In this document: piece after piece, positions 1 to 36,860 of the stretch
How the letters are laid out: each line of letters opens with the position of its first letter
Numbering within the stretch: position 1 is the stretch's first letter
NCBI GenBank assembly: GCA_963693315.1
Contig: OY856187.1
Span: 425,678,748 to 425,742,747, forward strand
Direction: 5' to 3'
DNA: 64,000 nt
Origin: Diogma glabrata
Lineage: Eukaryota; Arthropoda; Insecta; Diptera; Cylindrotomidae
Program-made: the position numbers and the translations under genes
Notes under the pieces: generated by a model
Told to the model about the DNA's origin: nothing
What the model saw: only the letters and a program-made list of their open reading frames with translations
Database searches by the model: none

Positions 1-1110
1 GTTGTTTCTTACATAATTTTAGAAGCACTTCGCGGTTCTCCTTATGTCTCTAGGTGGTGTATTCGTGGATAAGGTATCATTGCATGAATGTTGCTCTTTG
101 TGACAGACTCATAGATATTGTTTTGTGAGTATTTCATTATGTTGACGGACCGGGAATATGCTACATTCCTCGTGCAGGTGATCTCGGTAAGCCATCAAAT
201 GACATTCTGTTGCTGTTCGCAAGGCTGCGTTTTGTGGTATTTGTAATTTATTCCAGTGTGTCAGCGACTTGAGGTGTCCATATGGGTGCAGCGTAATTTA
301 AAATAGATCTTCCTATTGCTTTGTATGTTGTAATGGTTGTGTTTTTATCTTTGCCCCATGAACTACCCGCTAGTGCTTTCAATGCATTGTTCCTGTTTTT
401 CAATCTCGAGTTTTCCTGCTGAGCATGAGAATTAAATTTAAGTAGTGGGTCGAATGTGACCCGCAACAGTCGGCGTTTTGACCGTGGGAATAAGTATGTT
501 GTCAATGCAGATATTAAGTGTTGTATTCACTATTCACCTCCTTCGTCCATGTGGTGAAAAGTGTAGAAGTGGACTTTCAGTGGACAGTATCAATTTTATG
601 GTTTGAAACCATTCATATAGACTGTTGACGAGACTTCAATCTCGAGTTTTCCTGCTGAGCATGAGAATTAAATTTAAGTAGTGGGTCGAATGTGACCCGC
701 AACAGTCGGCGTTTTGACCGTGGGAATAAGTATGTTGTCAATGCAGATATTAAGTGTTGTATTCACTATTCACCTCCTTCGTCCATGTGGTGAAAAGTGT
801 AGAAGTGGACTTTCAGTGGACAGTATCAATTTTATGGTTTGAAACCATTCATATAGACTGTTGAGTGTAGGTGTTCAGAACATTACTGACTTGTTCCAGG
901 TTGTTTCCTGTTGCAAGCACCGTGCAATCGTCTGCATATGACGTGATGGTTATTCCTTCTGCGGTGGGGCAGATAAGTTGCTCAGGTATAGATTGAACAA
1001 TGAAGGTGAGAGGAATCCACCTTGTGGAAATCCTTGTCTGAGCACTCTCATCTTAGATTTGCAGTTACGGAACTCAACGTTTGTTTTCCGGCCGCTTAGG
1101 TAGTTGCACA
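1..1110 (-). mobile_element. Non-LTR retrotransposon fragment (reverse transcriptase and C-terminal part)
   Basis: On the minus strand the frames give CNYLSGRKTNVEFRN, GFPQGGFLSPSLFNLYLS, SYADDCTVLATG (catalytic YADD), the thumb segment SSWGKDKNTTITTYKAIGRS and DHLHEECSIFPVRQHNEILTKQYL. This is the order expected for a Jockey-superfamily ORF2. The fragment is 5' truncated at about 1110 and runs off the left edge. It has stops and an internal duplication, so it is dead. The clade is not certain. Confidence 0.8.
399..864. repeat. 230-bp tandem duplication inside the LINE
   Basis: Positions 399-628 and 635-864 appear identical by eye, separated by six bases. The duplication repeats part of the reverse-transcriptase region after the YADD box. 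Confidence 0.9.
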
Positions 1111-2439
1111 ACTAAGGAATATGCTACTAGCTGGATATGCCACTATCCGTAATATGCCACTAACTGTCATAAAATATTGGCCTATGTCGTATTTTATTAT
1201 GTGATATTTACTGATTGGTTCTCCATTCTTTCAAATAAATCAAAAACAAACAAAAAACAAAACAAAGAAATTTGCGTTCGTGAACTAGGCCTTAAAAGTA
1301 TTTAATTATAAGTAGGCTTTGTGATAGTCCTCAAACTTCAACTGAAATATTCTTTTTAGGAATGTATAGTTTACAAAGTAAAAGACTTAAATAATTAGAA
1401 TCAGAAAAAGTGTGTTTTATTAAACTCAAAATTAAAACAAATAATGGTTTTAGTGTTAAAAAAGCAAAATTATTATTAATTTTTGTATGCTTGAAAATTT
1501 TAATGCTTGAAAATGTATTTGTTTCAAGAGTGATAAATTTTAGAGCATTTGTTAGAAAAGCCATTGTGTGCTACTAGTGCTAAAGAGACCCAATTAACTA
1601 GGTAACCAATGCAGAATGCAATTGATAAAAAGGAGCGAAGCAAGCAATTTTCCCAATTTTCGCATTGAAAGTCTATGGGAACCGTTTTTCGGTGATTATT
1701 CCTCCGTGGTATGTCTAGTTTTCAATATTTTTTTTTGTAAACCATCTATGGCTAGATGTCGTCTTACATGCAAAATTTCATTTTAATATCTTTAATAGTT
1801 TGAGTGGTTTATGCGGACAATCGAAAATCCGAATGGGGGAAATATGGAGTTTCGCTACCCTTCACTCCAACAAAATTAGTACAGTATTCTATTGTCATGG
1901 ATTTCATAGAAAATATTTTTTAATAAATTTAAAGTATTAAAAAATTCGTTTGGCAGATAGATAAGGAATATATGTATATATTGAACGGTATTTGTTTGTG
2001 TTTTTTGTTCATTTCAATTAAAAATAAAAGAAAATTTTTCATTATTAACCTAAATAGGTAATTTTTTGTTATTATTATTGACCTAGGTTGAGAAAAATTA
2101 CTTCTCATTAGGGCATTCAAGTAAATAATGACGATTTCTCAAGTTAGTAGTTAAAAAAAATTATTATACATATACGTCAATTTCTATAGCATAGAAGAAT
2201 AGTAAAAACAATAAAACTCCAGTGACAAATATTTTTATCTAAAAATAAAAAAACAGCTAAGTACAAAAAATGAGAAGTTCGTTGCGTAGGAATTATATAA
2301 AAATATTGTTACAAATTCAGAAATATGTTATTGTATGGGCAGTGACGGCTAACATTAGTTATTTTAACCAAAAAATAAATCTGTACTATATATATCTGTA
2401 ACAGCTAAAATACATACTAATTCATATAATTATTTTAAG
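1111..2439. other. 3' flank of collagen; AT-rich, no gene
   Basis: This holds the downstream flank and presumably the 3' UTR of the collagen gene. No clear AATAAA on the minus strand was seen within about 450 bases of the stop; one occurs near 1413-1418. Bases 1600-1860 are less AT-rich and may be an old repeat. Short reading frames here look random. Confidence 0.5.
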
Positions 2440-26636
<24,197 letters not shown>

Positions 26637-29019
26637 AATTTATAATAATTACTTTTATTCATTTATAAAAAATTTCACTTTTATTTTTTATTTTATAATC
26701 ATTTGATTGAAACTATATATTTTTTTAAAAAAGAACTTTGGTTATTTATTATAACAATAATTAATAATTTAATTTAATTTCATATAAAAATAAAATAAAT
26801 TATTAATTATTAGCGTCAAAGCCAGCAGAATTTAACTATAAAAATAGTATTTTGAACCCATTTATATTTACGAATGAAATAATTATTTTGGCATTAGGCC
26901 CAACAATTTAGAGTTATTTAAATGAAAGACGTGATAACATTTTGAACTTTACAAGGAAGTTACAAACTATTACTTATCATTGAAATACATATAACGTTTT
27001 TTGTTCCTAAGATGTTAAAACACCAAAAAAATATAACAAAACACAAAAATCTGCTACTCTGCGATCAAAAAACTTAATATTATTGCTTAACTATTTCTAT
27101 TTTTTTTTAATTTTTTTAAAAACAGTTTATATTGTAGTATTAGCACATTATTATTAAATTACTAATTATTTTTAAGCTAACAATTCTTAGATTTTTTATC
27201 TAGTTTTACGTAAATTATCCTTTCATATGCCTTTTAACTAATTGTGTTAATATAAATTAAAACAATAAAAACGGTTATTAATGAATGTTTTAAGTAGAGC
27301 TTAGGAGAATGCAGTTAAAATAAGAATTACAATCTAATACTAGAATACATGTACCACGATTAAATAAAATTAGTTCTAAATTTAAAAGAAGTTGGAAAAG
27401 AACTGATTGATTCAAATATTATGACATAGCTGGTTCATTAAGATATTTTTTTCATATTCTTATCAGATAGATGAACTCAAACAAAACAATTAAAATTATT
27501 ATATTAGAGAAGAGTAATAAATTCTAAGCGTGGATGGACATGTGTTTGTTTAAACTATTGTTGAAAATGGTTAAATAAATGCGAAATTTACTAATTTTAG
27601 TATTTTAACAATAATATTTGTTTACAGATACAGCAGAATTGGCATGGGTGAGCGAGTTAGTATATGGGTGAGCAACGGGGATACGCATGCATTTTCCGAT
27701 CACATACTGACGAAAATAAATGTTTAAATTAAAGGTTGCAAAAAACGTTGATTAAAATTGTGAATAAATTATTCGTCGAAATCGACGAAACCATTAAATA
27801 AATTTTTTATTTTTTTAAAGAACGTAAAACTTCACTGCGCCTAGAATTCTGGGTAGAATTGCGGGTTAAGGTATTTAGTAATGCTCATTTACAGAAAAAC
27901 ATCTGATTCTCAAGTACATAAAAGTTTTCGATTTTCTGCCGATATAAAGAAAAAAAGCAAACAATCTTCTGTCCTACTCAAAATAAAGCATTCATATTTC
28001 TTGCTTCGTGTACCTTGAGAGTGGTCATATTGTAAACAGACTAAATCGCGGTCTGCTTTTTACTAAGTAACCAGTCTATTGTAAAAATATAGAATCAGTT
28101 TTTTCTACACCATTTGGTGATTTGAACTTTTTTGTAACCCTAAAAGCCTTTTGTTTTACTTATAAATGTAGAGGAGGAAACATTAAACCTGTAGACCCTC
28201 TTTTGAAGTTGTGCTAAACGTGTTTGTTATACGAGTTTAGGACAAATTCAAAAGGAGGCGGGTTTGTTAAAATTTTTGGTGGCATACTCTTAATGGTTGC
28301 TGTAGATTTTACATTTTTTAACGAAGATTGAGTGTTGTTAGAGGTTGTAAGATATTTTTTGAATACCTAATCTGCCAAGAAAAATCGTTTTACGAAGACC
28401 TTAATAATGCTGTACTCACTGTGGATTTTCGTAAGACCTGTTCTTTGATTGTAGAGCTAGTTCTTTGAAAGGTTCTCTTATTTCACTATAGATAGGCAGA
28501 TTAATTACTCTCGTTAAGAGTTTTTAAACAATGTTAATAATTTTTTGGAATGAGTTTAATGGTATCAATTTTGAATTTTACTACCATTTGCACGTGTGTT
28601 TGCGATTTGTTTCTAGATTTTAATATTCCATAAAGCTACATAGGCGGCCAAAATTATATCCCAACATTTATCAATTATCACTTCAATCAATTTTCTGGTG
28701 GAGTTTCACTTGAAGACATAACTCAATCAGTTATAATTTATATTGATTATCAATCAGTCCATGGAATGATTTTTTAATGTAATTAGGTAACCAGAGGTGT
28801 TTATGATTTATTTGGTCGCTTGAAATTATTTTGACCTAAGCTTGGGGCCGTAGAGAGAAAAACCGGGCCCGGAGTAAATGAAATACGGGCCCTTTTAAAA
28901 TTTATGTTATTTTATTAACCAACTAAATTATAATATCACAAAAATTAAAAGGATGTACATTGTACATGTACATATTTGTTTAAAAACAATTTTACAAGAA
29001 TGTTAAATATAGGCGAATT
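26637..29019. other. Upstream flank of collagen; no gene recognised
   Basis: This must include the 5' UTR and promoter of the collagen gene, but no TATA box, initiator or conserved element can be assigned from sequence alone. No protein-like frame was seen. Confidence 0.45.
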
Positions 29020-29160
29020 AATTTTGTGTAGTAGGAATTACAATATGTGTTTACAACAACACATAAAACCGTTTAAGACCAAGGTCGAACAACAACATGC
29101 GTTCTGAGGTGTTGATGAACGCAAATATTTCGTCAAGAAAACTCGGCCTCCTCAATAAAT
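29020..29160 (-). mobile_element. LINE 3'-end fragment
   Basis: The minus strand reads VHQHLRTHVVV, then a 3' UTR with TGTGTTGTTGT and AATTCCTACTACACAA. The same tail occurs in the fragments at 29395, 38520 and 60835. Confidence 0.6.
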
Positions 29161-29394
29161 GTTAAAAATATTTTACTTATTATTATTATTTACTTATTTA
29201 GATTTCTCCATATTACAACTATTTACAAAAGTTATTCTTTTATCTATACATTTTTATACAATTTTTTTATCATATTTTCTTTTATGAATTTCCTTAATAA
29301 ATTCTTAGAAATAATTAATTCTTAATTCTTAAAACAAACATAAATTCTTAAAACTGTTGCTGATCTCGTTGTTTTTTATAAATATCGTCACCAG

Positions 29395-29702
29395 CAGTGC
29401 TCGGACGAAATCAGGTCCTTAGTGCCTCAGACATATGTTTTGCCCCGTTTTACTCACTGTCATAGTAATAAAATGCAAAGGGATTTCTTTGTGCGTACAT
29501 CGTACAAATGGAATGCTTTGCCCGAATCAACAGTATCGAGTGCCGTCAATCCACAAAGATTTACAAAAAGCGTCCACCAACACCTCTAGACGCATGTTGT
29601 TATGGGACCTAGGTCTTAAAAGGTATCTATGTGTTCTTGTGGCACATTTTGTAATTCCTACTACACAACACTTTTTATTAAAAAAAAAATTTTTTTTTTG
29701 TA
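29395..29702 (+). mobile_element. LINE 3'-end fragment, inverted partner
   Basis: In shifting frames it reads RDFFVRTSYKWNALPES and VHQHL, then the shared 3' UTR ending TACTACACAACA and an A/T-rich tail (29680-29700). This is the C-terminal RS-FFVR-A-WN-LP motif of Jockey-type ORF2. It faces the fragment at 29020-29160. Confidence 0.7.
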
Positions 29703-29759
29703 TTTTTATCCCTTTTTTAAAGAATGAATTACTAAACACATATAAAATATGACATAGGC

Positions 29760-31041
29760 CAATATTTTGTGATAGGATAGAGAAAATAAAAATAAAAAGA
29801 TAAATAGCAAATTTGATTTAAAATTTTGCAGAAACAAAACAAAAATGGTGTTGCCAATTATACAGCTACCCTGTCATAGAGTTATATGAATGCTCGATTG
29901 TTCGAGCAAGCAATAACGTAATATCATCAAGAAATACTTCATAGCTAAGATTGGGGGTGGTACCGTTGGCTGAATGATTCATCCGCCAGCTTTCACCTTG
30001 GTTAGTGATATCTCAATTTCTCACTGCTATTGCCAGTGGTATATGTAATATCTCACGTGAACTCGGATGTCAATAGCAGGTACTGTCGTATGCGAGGTTG
30101 TCACACCCGTAGATCAAAAATTAAAAAAAAAATAGAAATTGATAAACATGATCCCAGCATGCGTAAATTTTTGAGTACGAATTTTGTGAGTTGTTCTTAC
30201 TTTTTATAACAATTGAGCTTTCAGTGCTTTGGTTGATGCAAAAGATATCCATAATGTCTCCGAAATTTAACTGGCTCGCTAATTTTGATTCTCAGTACAA
30301 AATCGCAAGACACGCTCTTGAAAGAAACAGGATTTGAGGAACTCTTTGATGCAAAAATAGTATCAATATTTTTAATGGCAATTGCATACAATAAATCTAG
30401 ACTAGAGCGAAAGATTTTCTTCGAAATGTTCCGTATATACGTGTTCGAGGTGAATTACCTCATTTGCAACTCTTCTGAAATATCTGTCTTGTATATTGCA
30501 ACGAATTGGGTTGTACAGGTTATTATTTCCTCCTCTTTCCTTAGAATTTAAACATTACACTTGATATTACTAAATCTGTAATAACTAAAATCGAGAAATA
30601 TTTAAACCATTTGTTGTTTGTCTTGTTTGAATGATGATGTTTCTGTCATGGATATCTTTCAATATTTTAAGCCTATTGATGGCATTAATCTTCAGGTATA
30701 TTTACTCATGAACTTTTTTAGATTCGTTGAAGTCTAGATAAGTTTCTGCTGTTAAATTAAGACCTTTAAGGTATTCAGTAATATTTTTTAGTACTGGGCG
30801 ACGTTTTGTAAAAGATCTAACAGTTTAATTATAGTTGACCAATGACCATCGCGTGTTAGAAAGCTTCTGTAGTGACTGCAAAATATCTTTCTTTAAAATT
30901 GCTCATCGTTGAGGGCTGCAGCTAAATAAGGTATAGCATTTATTAAATTATTCCAAAAAATCTCTTTCCGTACTTTTGTTTTCACTTTTCATGTTGCTTG
31001 TGTTATCATACCCCTGTCTTTCGTTCAGCTTGAATTACTAA
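29760..31041. other. No gene recognised
   Basis: Bases 29880-30110 are less AT-rich and might be an old short repeat. The frame at 30285-30551 has no family resemblance. Confidence 0.4.
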
Positions 31042-31332
31042 TTCTACATGGCTTGCACATAATTGAATGAGCTCAATTTGGATTGCCGATGATACATAAT
31101 GAACTTGTTAACGATTCTAAGCTTGCTTGGAAGTTCTTATTTTTTCTAAATGATAACGTTTTTTTTAGCGTATGGTTTTTATTAATGTGTCATAAAAACC
31201 ATACGCTAAAAAAAACGTTATCATTTAGAAAAAATAAGAACTTCCAAGCAAGCTTAGCATCGTTAACAAGTTCATTATGTATCATCGGCAATCCAAATTG
31301 AGCTCATTCAATTATGTGCAAGCCATGTAGAA
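31042..31332. repeat. 291-bp near-perfect palindrome
   Basis: Arms of about 141 bp with one visible mismatch (GATTCTAAGC against GCTTAGCATC) and a 9-base loop near 31187. It ends TTCTACATGG / CCATGTAGAA. The centre carries TTTAGCGTATGGTTTTTAT, also present at 43496 and 52070. Confidence 0.92.
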
Positions 31333-31354
31333 AAACGAAAATAAAACTTAAAAT

Positions 31355-31381
31355 AGGTAGATTTTTCTATGAAATCTACCT
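31355..31381. repeat. AGGTAGATTT hairpin motif
   Basis: Inverted AGGTAGATTT/AAATCTACCT around TTCTATG, followed by AAAACAAAACATGGAT. The same hairpin ends the repeats at 20734 and 51408 and recurs at 52118. Confidence 0.8.
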
Positions 31382-31399
31382 AAAACAAAACATGGATTT

Positions 31400-32674
31400 T
31401 GATTTTGGTTCATGTTCATTTTTTTTGTATCACAGCCAAGAGTTCGAAATGAAATATTTGGCTACCAAATTGAAATAGACTAACTAGCGTAACCCAGGGT
31501 GAAGCGCTAGGAGCTTGTCTATTAACACACCCCTACACCTAAAAACCTAACTTAACCTAAAAACAAAATAGTATCCAAAATTCTTTTTAAAATGTGCCTC
31601 CATATGTTTGCTTGGTCTTCGTTTTGATCGCAAAATAATTATAAGCCGGTAATCTGTCGTATAATTTAGCTTATGAATATCCTTGAGGACGACATAGAGG
31701 AGAACAATTTTACTTAATATTCGTGCTAAATAATCGACACGGTAGGCAATAAAATGGATCTTTTTTGGAGTTCAAAACTAACCAATCAAGTTCAATTTTT
31801 TCTCCTTTTGGTAAAATTTTGAAAAGGTGCGACTCAGAATGTGGTTTGTTTATTCAAACGATCACAGGCAAACAATGTAGGCATTTAAATATACCCTCGA
31901 CGAATCACATTTTCAGTAATTGATGACTTTTTTATTTTATCTTCTAAACTAATTAACAACATCAAAACCATGACGAAACCCAATATGCTTTAAGTATTTA
32001 CATACGACCCCTATCAGAAATCATATATAATTGCCCTACTATGGTCTGGTTTATTAATCCTGATCTGAGCCCTAATATAATACTAGTTCGGAGGGGATCG
32101 AACTTTGGTTCATTTTTATCTACTTTGCCCTAGGCTATACTCTTAACTCTGTACAGCATTAAATGTAATTTATGTAATTTATTAATGTGAGTTATGCATC
32201 GATTTTAAATCGTTCATTGTTAAATAAAGGGATTCTCGGTAATATGTTGCGCCGAATACAAGACTATTGCTTTCAATGTCCTTTTTTAAATCAGGATACT
32301 TTGATCTAAAAATGTTTTCGAGAAGGAATCAAGTACCCAGATCAAAGGAGCCTTTAATAGGATCGTATTTAGATTAAAATTTATAAAAATTGCGTTAATT
32401 TGTAACTCAAAAAACAATTTTTTAATTAAGTTTCAAAATCAGTAGTTTTCGGACGAGAACAGAAATTTATTTTATTTTATTTACGGCATTTAATCTTTTT
32501 TTTCGTTATATTTGTCTTACAAAACAAAATGTTCCTTCCTGTATATTACATATGGCGGATACATATGCCGAATTCATATGTTTATTCATAAAATATTCTG
32601 TTGTCCACATTTGCTTATTGTTGCTTGATTTGTTAAACATTACAATTGATATTGTAAACTTGTTTTGCCGGGAG
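31400..32674. other. No gene recognised
   Basis: AT-rich. Nothing repeated or protein-like stands out. Confidence 0.4.
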
Positions 32675-32957
32675 TATAATTAATTATTTATTATTTTGTA
32701 TTTCTTCTATTAACCTCGTTTTTAATATTTCGCTCTAGGCCCATCTTCAGGATCATTACAATAACAATTATATTTCAATTAGGAAAAAAAATAAATATTT
32801 AAATATTTATATTTTTTTTGATTGTTTTATAATTGTTGTTGTAATGATCCTGAAGATGAGTCTAGCCCGAAATATATAGATTGAATAACAAAAATTATAT
32901 TTTAAATAAAAACTCGGTTAATAGAGAAATACAAAATAATAAATAAGTACAATTATG
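32675..32957. mobile_element. Inverted-repeat relic with hammerhead-like motif
   Basis: Both arms contain, read outwards, CCTGAAGATG followed by CGAAATAT (right arm 32860-32876; left arm on the minus strand). The arms extend to TATTTATTATTTTGTATTTC on each side, with about 30 bases missing from one. CTGAAGA...CGAAA fits the hammerhead core CUGANGA...GAAA known from Penelope-like element terminal repeats. The assignment is inference. Confidence 0.5.
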
Positions 32958-35353
32958 TAATTATTTAATTTGTGTGTAAAGAATGTAATAAATCCAAAGA
33001 CACAGTTTTTAAACTTAATTGTTGATGCTCCGTTAGAGGCAATTCCAGCTTACAAGCCGCAATTCGGCCATGTGCGAGAAATACTATAACTAAAAATAAA
33101 TAACAAACTTTTGTTGGGCAAATTGCATACTATACAAGTTTCAAATACTTCTAAAATATGCTTAACTTTTTGTATTTTACTTTAGGTTTATTGATCACCC
33201 CTTGCAAAAATATAATTTAAAATTATTATCAAGAAGCATAAAACATTTTAATGAGTTAAACATTAGTGTCTAAGTATCGAAATGTGCTCTGATTTTATAT
33301 TGATAATATACGCAAAGACGATTTTGTTTAGTTTTTAAATTACTAAAACTATTTTGTCTTCGATTGACATTAATAGCAATACTATACGAGTACGAGATGT
33401 TATGTATTTCCGTTGCTTATTCTTACCGTTTAACTTTGTTGTGTTTCTCTTTTGATAAATAATTATCAAAAACTAAACAAAAAAAAACCCTTTTACAATA
33501 TAGGAAATATATAAGATGTTGACCTAAATTATGCATAGAAATATTATTATATTTCTTTATTAAAGACATTGTTTTGCAATTGAACTAATTGGTGATTAGA
33601 GTTTTACATAAATTTATTAAAGTTAAATTGAAATTTTATGAATAAAAATTTATTGTCTCTATTATATTATTAGTTTAGTTTTGAATTGGAATACATGCAG
33701 TTGATGAATCTTATATCTGATTATATTGGTTTGAAATAAAGATGATAAGTAGATAGACTGTTTTAGATGTGCTTTAAGAGTTAATTAGTTTTGAATGACA
33801 TTATCTTCGAATTTACAATAGTTTATCACATATGATTAATTTTTTGAAAGGTAGATGAAAACAATGTAGGCAATATGGCATACGTTTCTTTTATCTAGAT
33901 GTTTCCTTTGCAAAACATTCAGCTAGTTATTCCGAAACTAATACTATTTGAACTGATATTTTCCAAACAGTTAAAGCAACAAATTTTATTTAATGTTTGT
34001 TTACCTGTCGTTCGATTCCTTAATAATGATAATAAAATACCTTCATAAAAAAATTGTGTAGCATTATACATATTTTGATAAATAGCTACTTTATTCTCAA
34101 ACCATTAAATAAAAAGTTTAAACCAAAAACTACCCCCATATTTAAAAAAAACAACTCTACAAAAATTACATTATTTATACATATTCTGTTATTTGAAGAA
34201 AAAATATCATCAAAATTGTTACTAATAAGAAACGGAAACATAAAAGAATTTAATGATGCATGATTATTTATCGTGTGTACCAAATTTCAAATCTATTAAA
34301 AATATTAGCATTTTCGATAAATAAATTCTTCTTCTTCGTTATTCTACAGTACTGTGTAGTAACTTAGCATTCACAAAACGTAACGTTTTGTAATAAATAT
34401 ACACACTTGTGTTGTGATATTGAACCAAATATATTATTTCACTTTTCAATGTTATGCAAAACATTTAATTCGATTTATGTTGAAAAAAATATAAAAGGAA
34501 AACAGGAAAACTTCAAAACCACTTTCTTGATATGTAAATAAGTTGAATATATTTATTCCGCATTATTTTTTTTAAAAATAATATTCAGCTATCTATTATT
34601 TATGAAATGATTTATGTTACAACAAAAACTTAGTTTAAATGTAACTAACATGAATATCTTATAAATTCAAACATCAGAAACCATTCCCAGCAACAATTAC
34701 AAGAACAAGATAATTAAACTCTTAAACTATTTTTATTTCAAAACATTAGATTCATGTTTAATTACACCATGTATTAAAATTAAAACCTTAGCGAAATAAT
34801 CCATAGTGAAAACTTTACCCACTTTTTTAACGATGATAAGAAACTCACCTAATCAACGAATATAGTATGTTCGTTCTTTCATTTTAAACTATCTTCAGCA
34901 AACTACAAACTAGCACAAAAGCTGGTCATTTCATTTTATTATATAAAACTTGTATTAAACAACAAATGGAAAAACTAACTTGAACTACAATAAAATTTAA
35001 TTATTTAAAAACAAAGTAATAACATAACAATAATCCTCTGAAATGAATTTTTTATCAGGATTCTGACATTTCTTGAGATAACTTTCAGTATGAAAAAAGT
35101 AAAATACGGTAGAAGAAAATTTATTTATCGTAATTTGTTTTCATTATATCTTTACTTTCCGGTTACTACAAACTATAGTTTATATTTACTATCATTATTT
35201 AACTTAGTTTTTATTTTTTTAAAGGAGGAGGAAGTGAAAATATAAATTATGGTTAAATTGAATTTTCATAGAGAGATTTTCTTATTTGTTTGTTAGAAAA
35301 AAAAATAATTTACTTTAAATTGGAAAATTTAAATAAACTTTAATAATAGTATA
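32958..35353. other. No gene recognised
   Basis: Very AT-rich. Frames at 34054-34283 are low-complexity and overlap on both strands. Confidence 0.45.
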
Positions 35354-35793
35354 CTAGGAGGGCCCGGCGTGCTTCGCTACGCTTATAAATAAAGTTTTTG
35401 CGTAGACATTTTGTTGACGTAGAAGCAATGATTTCAAAAAGTGGTAATGAGAAATGCTAGCCTATAATTTTTAATTTTTCTTTTTAAATATATGAATGAT
35501 AAATAATCAGAACTCAAGCTGATCAGTTCGGATATATGACAAATTAGCGATCAAATAAGTTTTCAAGTAAGCTTATTTGATCTCTAACTTATTTGATCGC
35601 TAATTTTTCATATATCCGAACTGATCAGCTAGAGTTCTGATTATTTATCATTCATATATTTAAAAAGAAAAATTAAAAATTATAGGCTAGCATTTCTCAT
35701 TACCAGTTTTTGAAATCATTGCTTCTACGTCAACAAAATGTCTACGCAAAAACTTTATTTATAAGCGTAGCGAAGCACGCCGGGCCCTCCTAG
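35354..35793. repeat. 440-bp near-perfect palindrome with GGGCCCGGCGT ends
   Basis: It begins CTAGGAGGGCCCGGCGTGC and ends with the complement. The arms of about 210 bp show only a few differences and close near AAGCTTATTTGATC. The outer 60 bases resemble 59816-59880 (CTAGCAGGACCCGGCGTAC), so the ends belong to a dispersed repeat family. Confidence 0.9.
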
Positions 35794-36860
35794 TTTCAAT
35801 TATTCAGTTATTTTTCTTTTTACTTGCAAAAATATACTTAAGTCGGATGAAATTTGTGGCACCTATTCACAAAACATTGACACCAATACCAAAACTACGT
35901 GAAAAAGCCTCAAAAATTCAACCGCGCATAACTCCGATTCAGAGTACACAAAAAATAAAAGCAGAAACAACTTTTTTCCTTTCGTCAATACCAACAAAAT
36001 ATCAAAATTTCAGATTTTTTAAAAATCAAAAATTTTAAATCAACAAACAAATGTACGTTTTCAAAATAATAGCCCTCCTATAATAAAAAAACAAAGAAAA
36101 ATATTACGTCTATCGACCCCTAAATCAATTCATAAACTAAATTCTCTAAACTTCAAAGGAAATGTATAAACTAAGAGAAAATAAATATAAAAAAAGAAAA
36201 AAAAGTTTTAAGTTTTAAACCATTACCAAAACTACGTGAAAATGCCTCAAAAATTCAACCGCGCATAACGCCGATTGAGAGTACACAAAAAATAAAAGCA
36301 GAAACAACTTTTTTCCTTTCGTCAATACCAACAAAATATCAAAATTTCAGATTTTTTAAAAATCAAAAATTTAAAAATCAACAAAAAAATGTACGTTTTC
36401 AAAATAATAGCCCTCCTATAATAAGAAAACAAAAATATTACGCAAATATCTTTAATCAATAAACAAAATAATCGAAATAATATCGAAAACCGTCCTTGTT
36501 CAAAGACAAAAGACGACTGAAATGAAAGAAAATAAATTTTTAAGTTTCGTTTTTGTTGTTCGTTGTTCGTTATTCGATAGCTAATATATAAAAAAGAAAA
36601 TATAAAAAAAGAAAATATAAAAAAATAAAATAAATTTTTAATTTCGTTTTTGCATGTATGTAAACTTATAATGCATATGTATAGAAAAAGTTTTCCGTAT
36701 ATAATAACTTTTTTATTTATGATCCGATTTGTTTGAATCCGGATCCGACTATAGGTTACACTAATATCAGTTAGCTGTGAAAATTTCAAATGAATCCATC
36801 TGCGAATAAAAAAGCCTAATGCTCCACAAAGTTTTAATCTAGCGTATTAATATATAGGAG
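35794..36860. repeat. Probable continuation of the GGCCCGGCG repeat, with an internal duplication
   Basis: About 215 bp from 35888 recur at 36225 (offset 337; both contain ACTACGTGAAAA and CAACCGCGCATAAC). It ends near ATATATAGGAGGATTAC (36850). No protein was recognised. The boundaries are inferred. Confidence 0.5.

Noticed and set aside
26637..27000. Promoter of the collagen gene
   Set aside because: Sequence is too AT-rich to assign a TATA box or initiator without transcript starts.
29930..30110. Possible tRNA-derived SINE head (TGGCTGAATGATTCATCCGC)
   Set aside because: A weak A-box-like word but no convincing B box (GGTTCGA) or poly(A) tail at the right distance.
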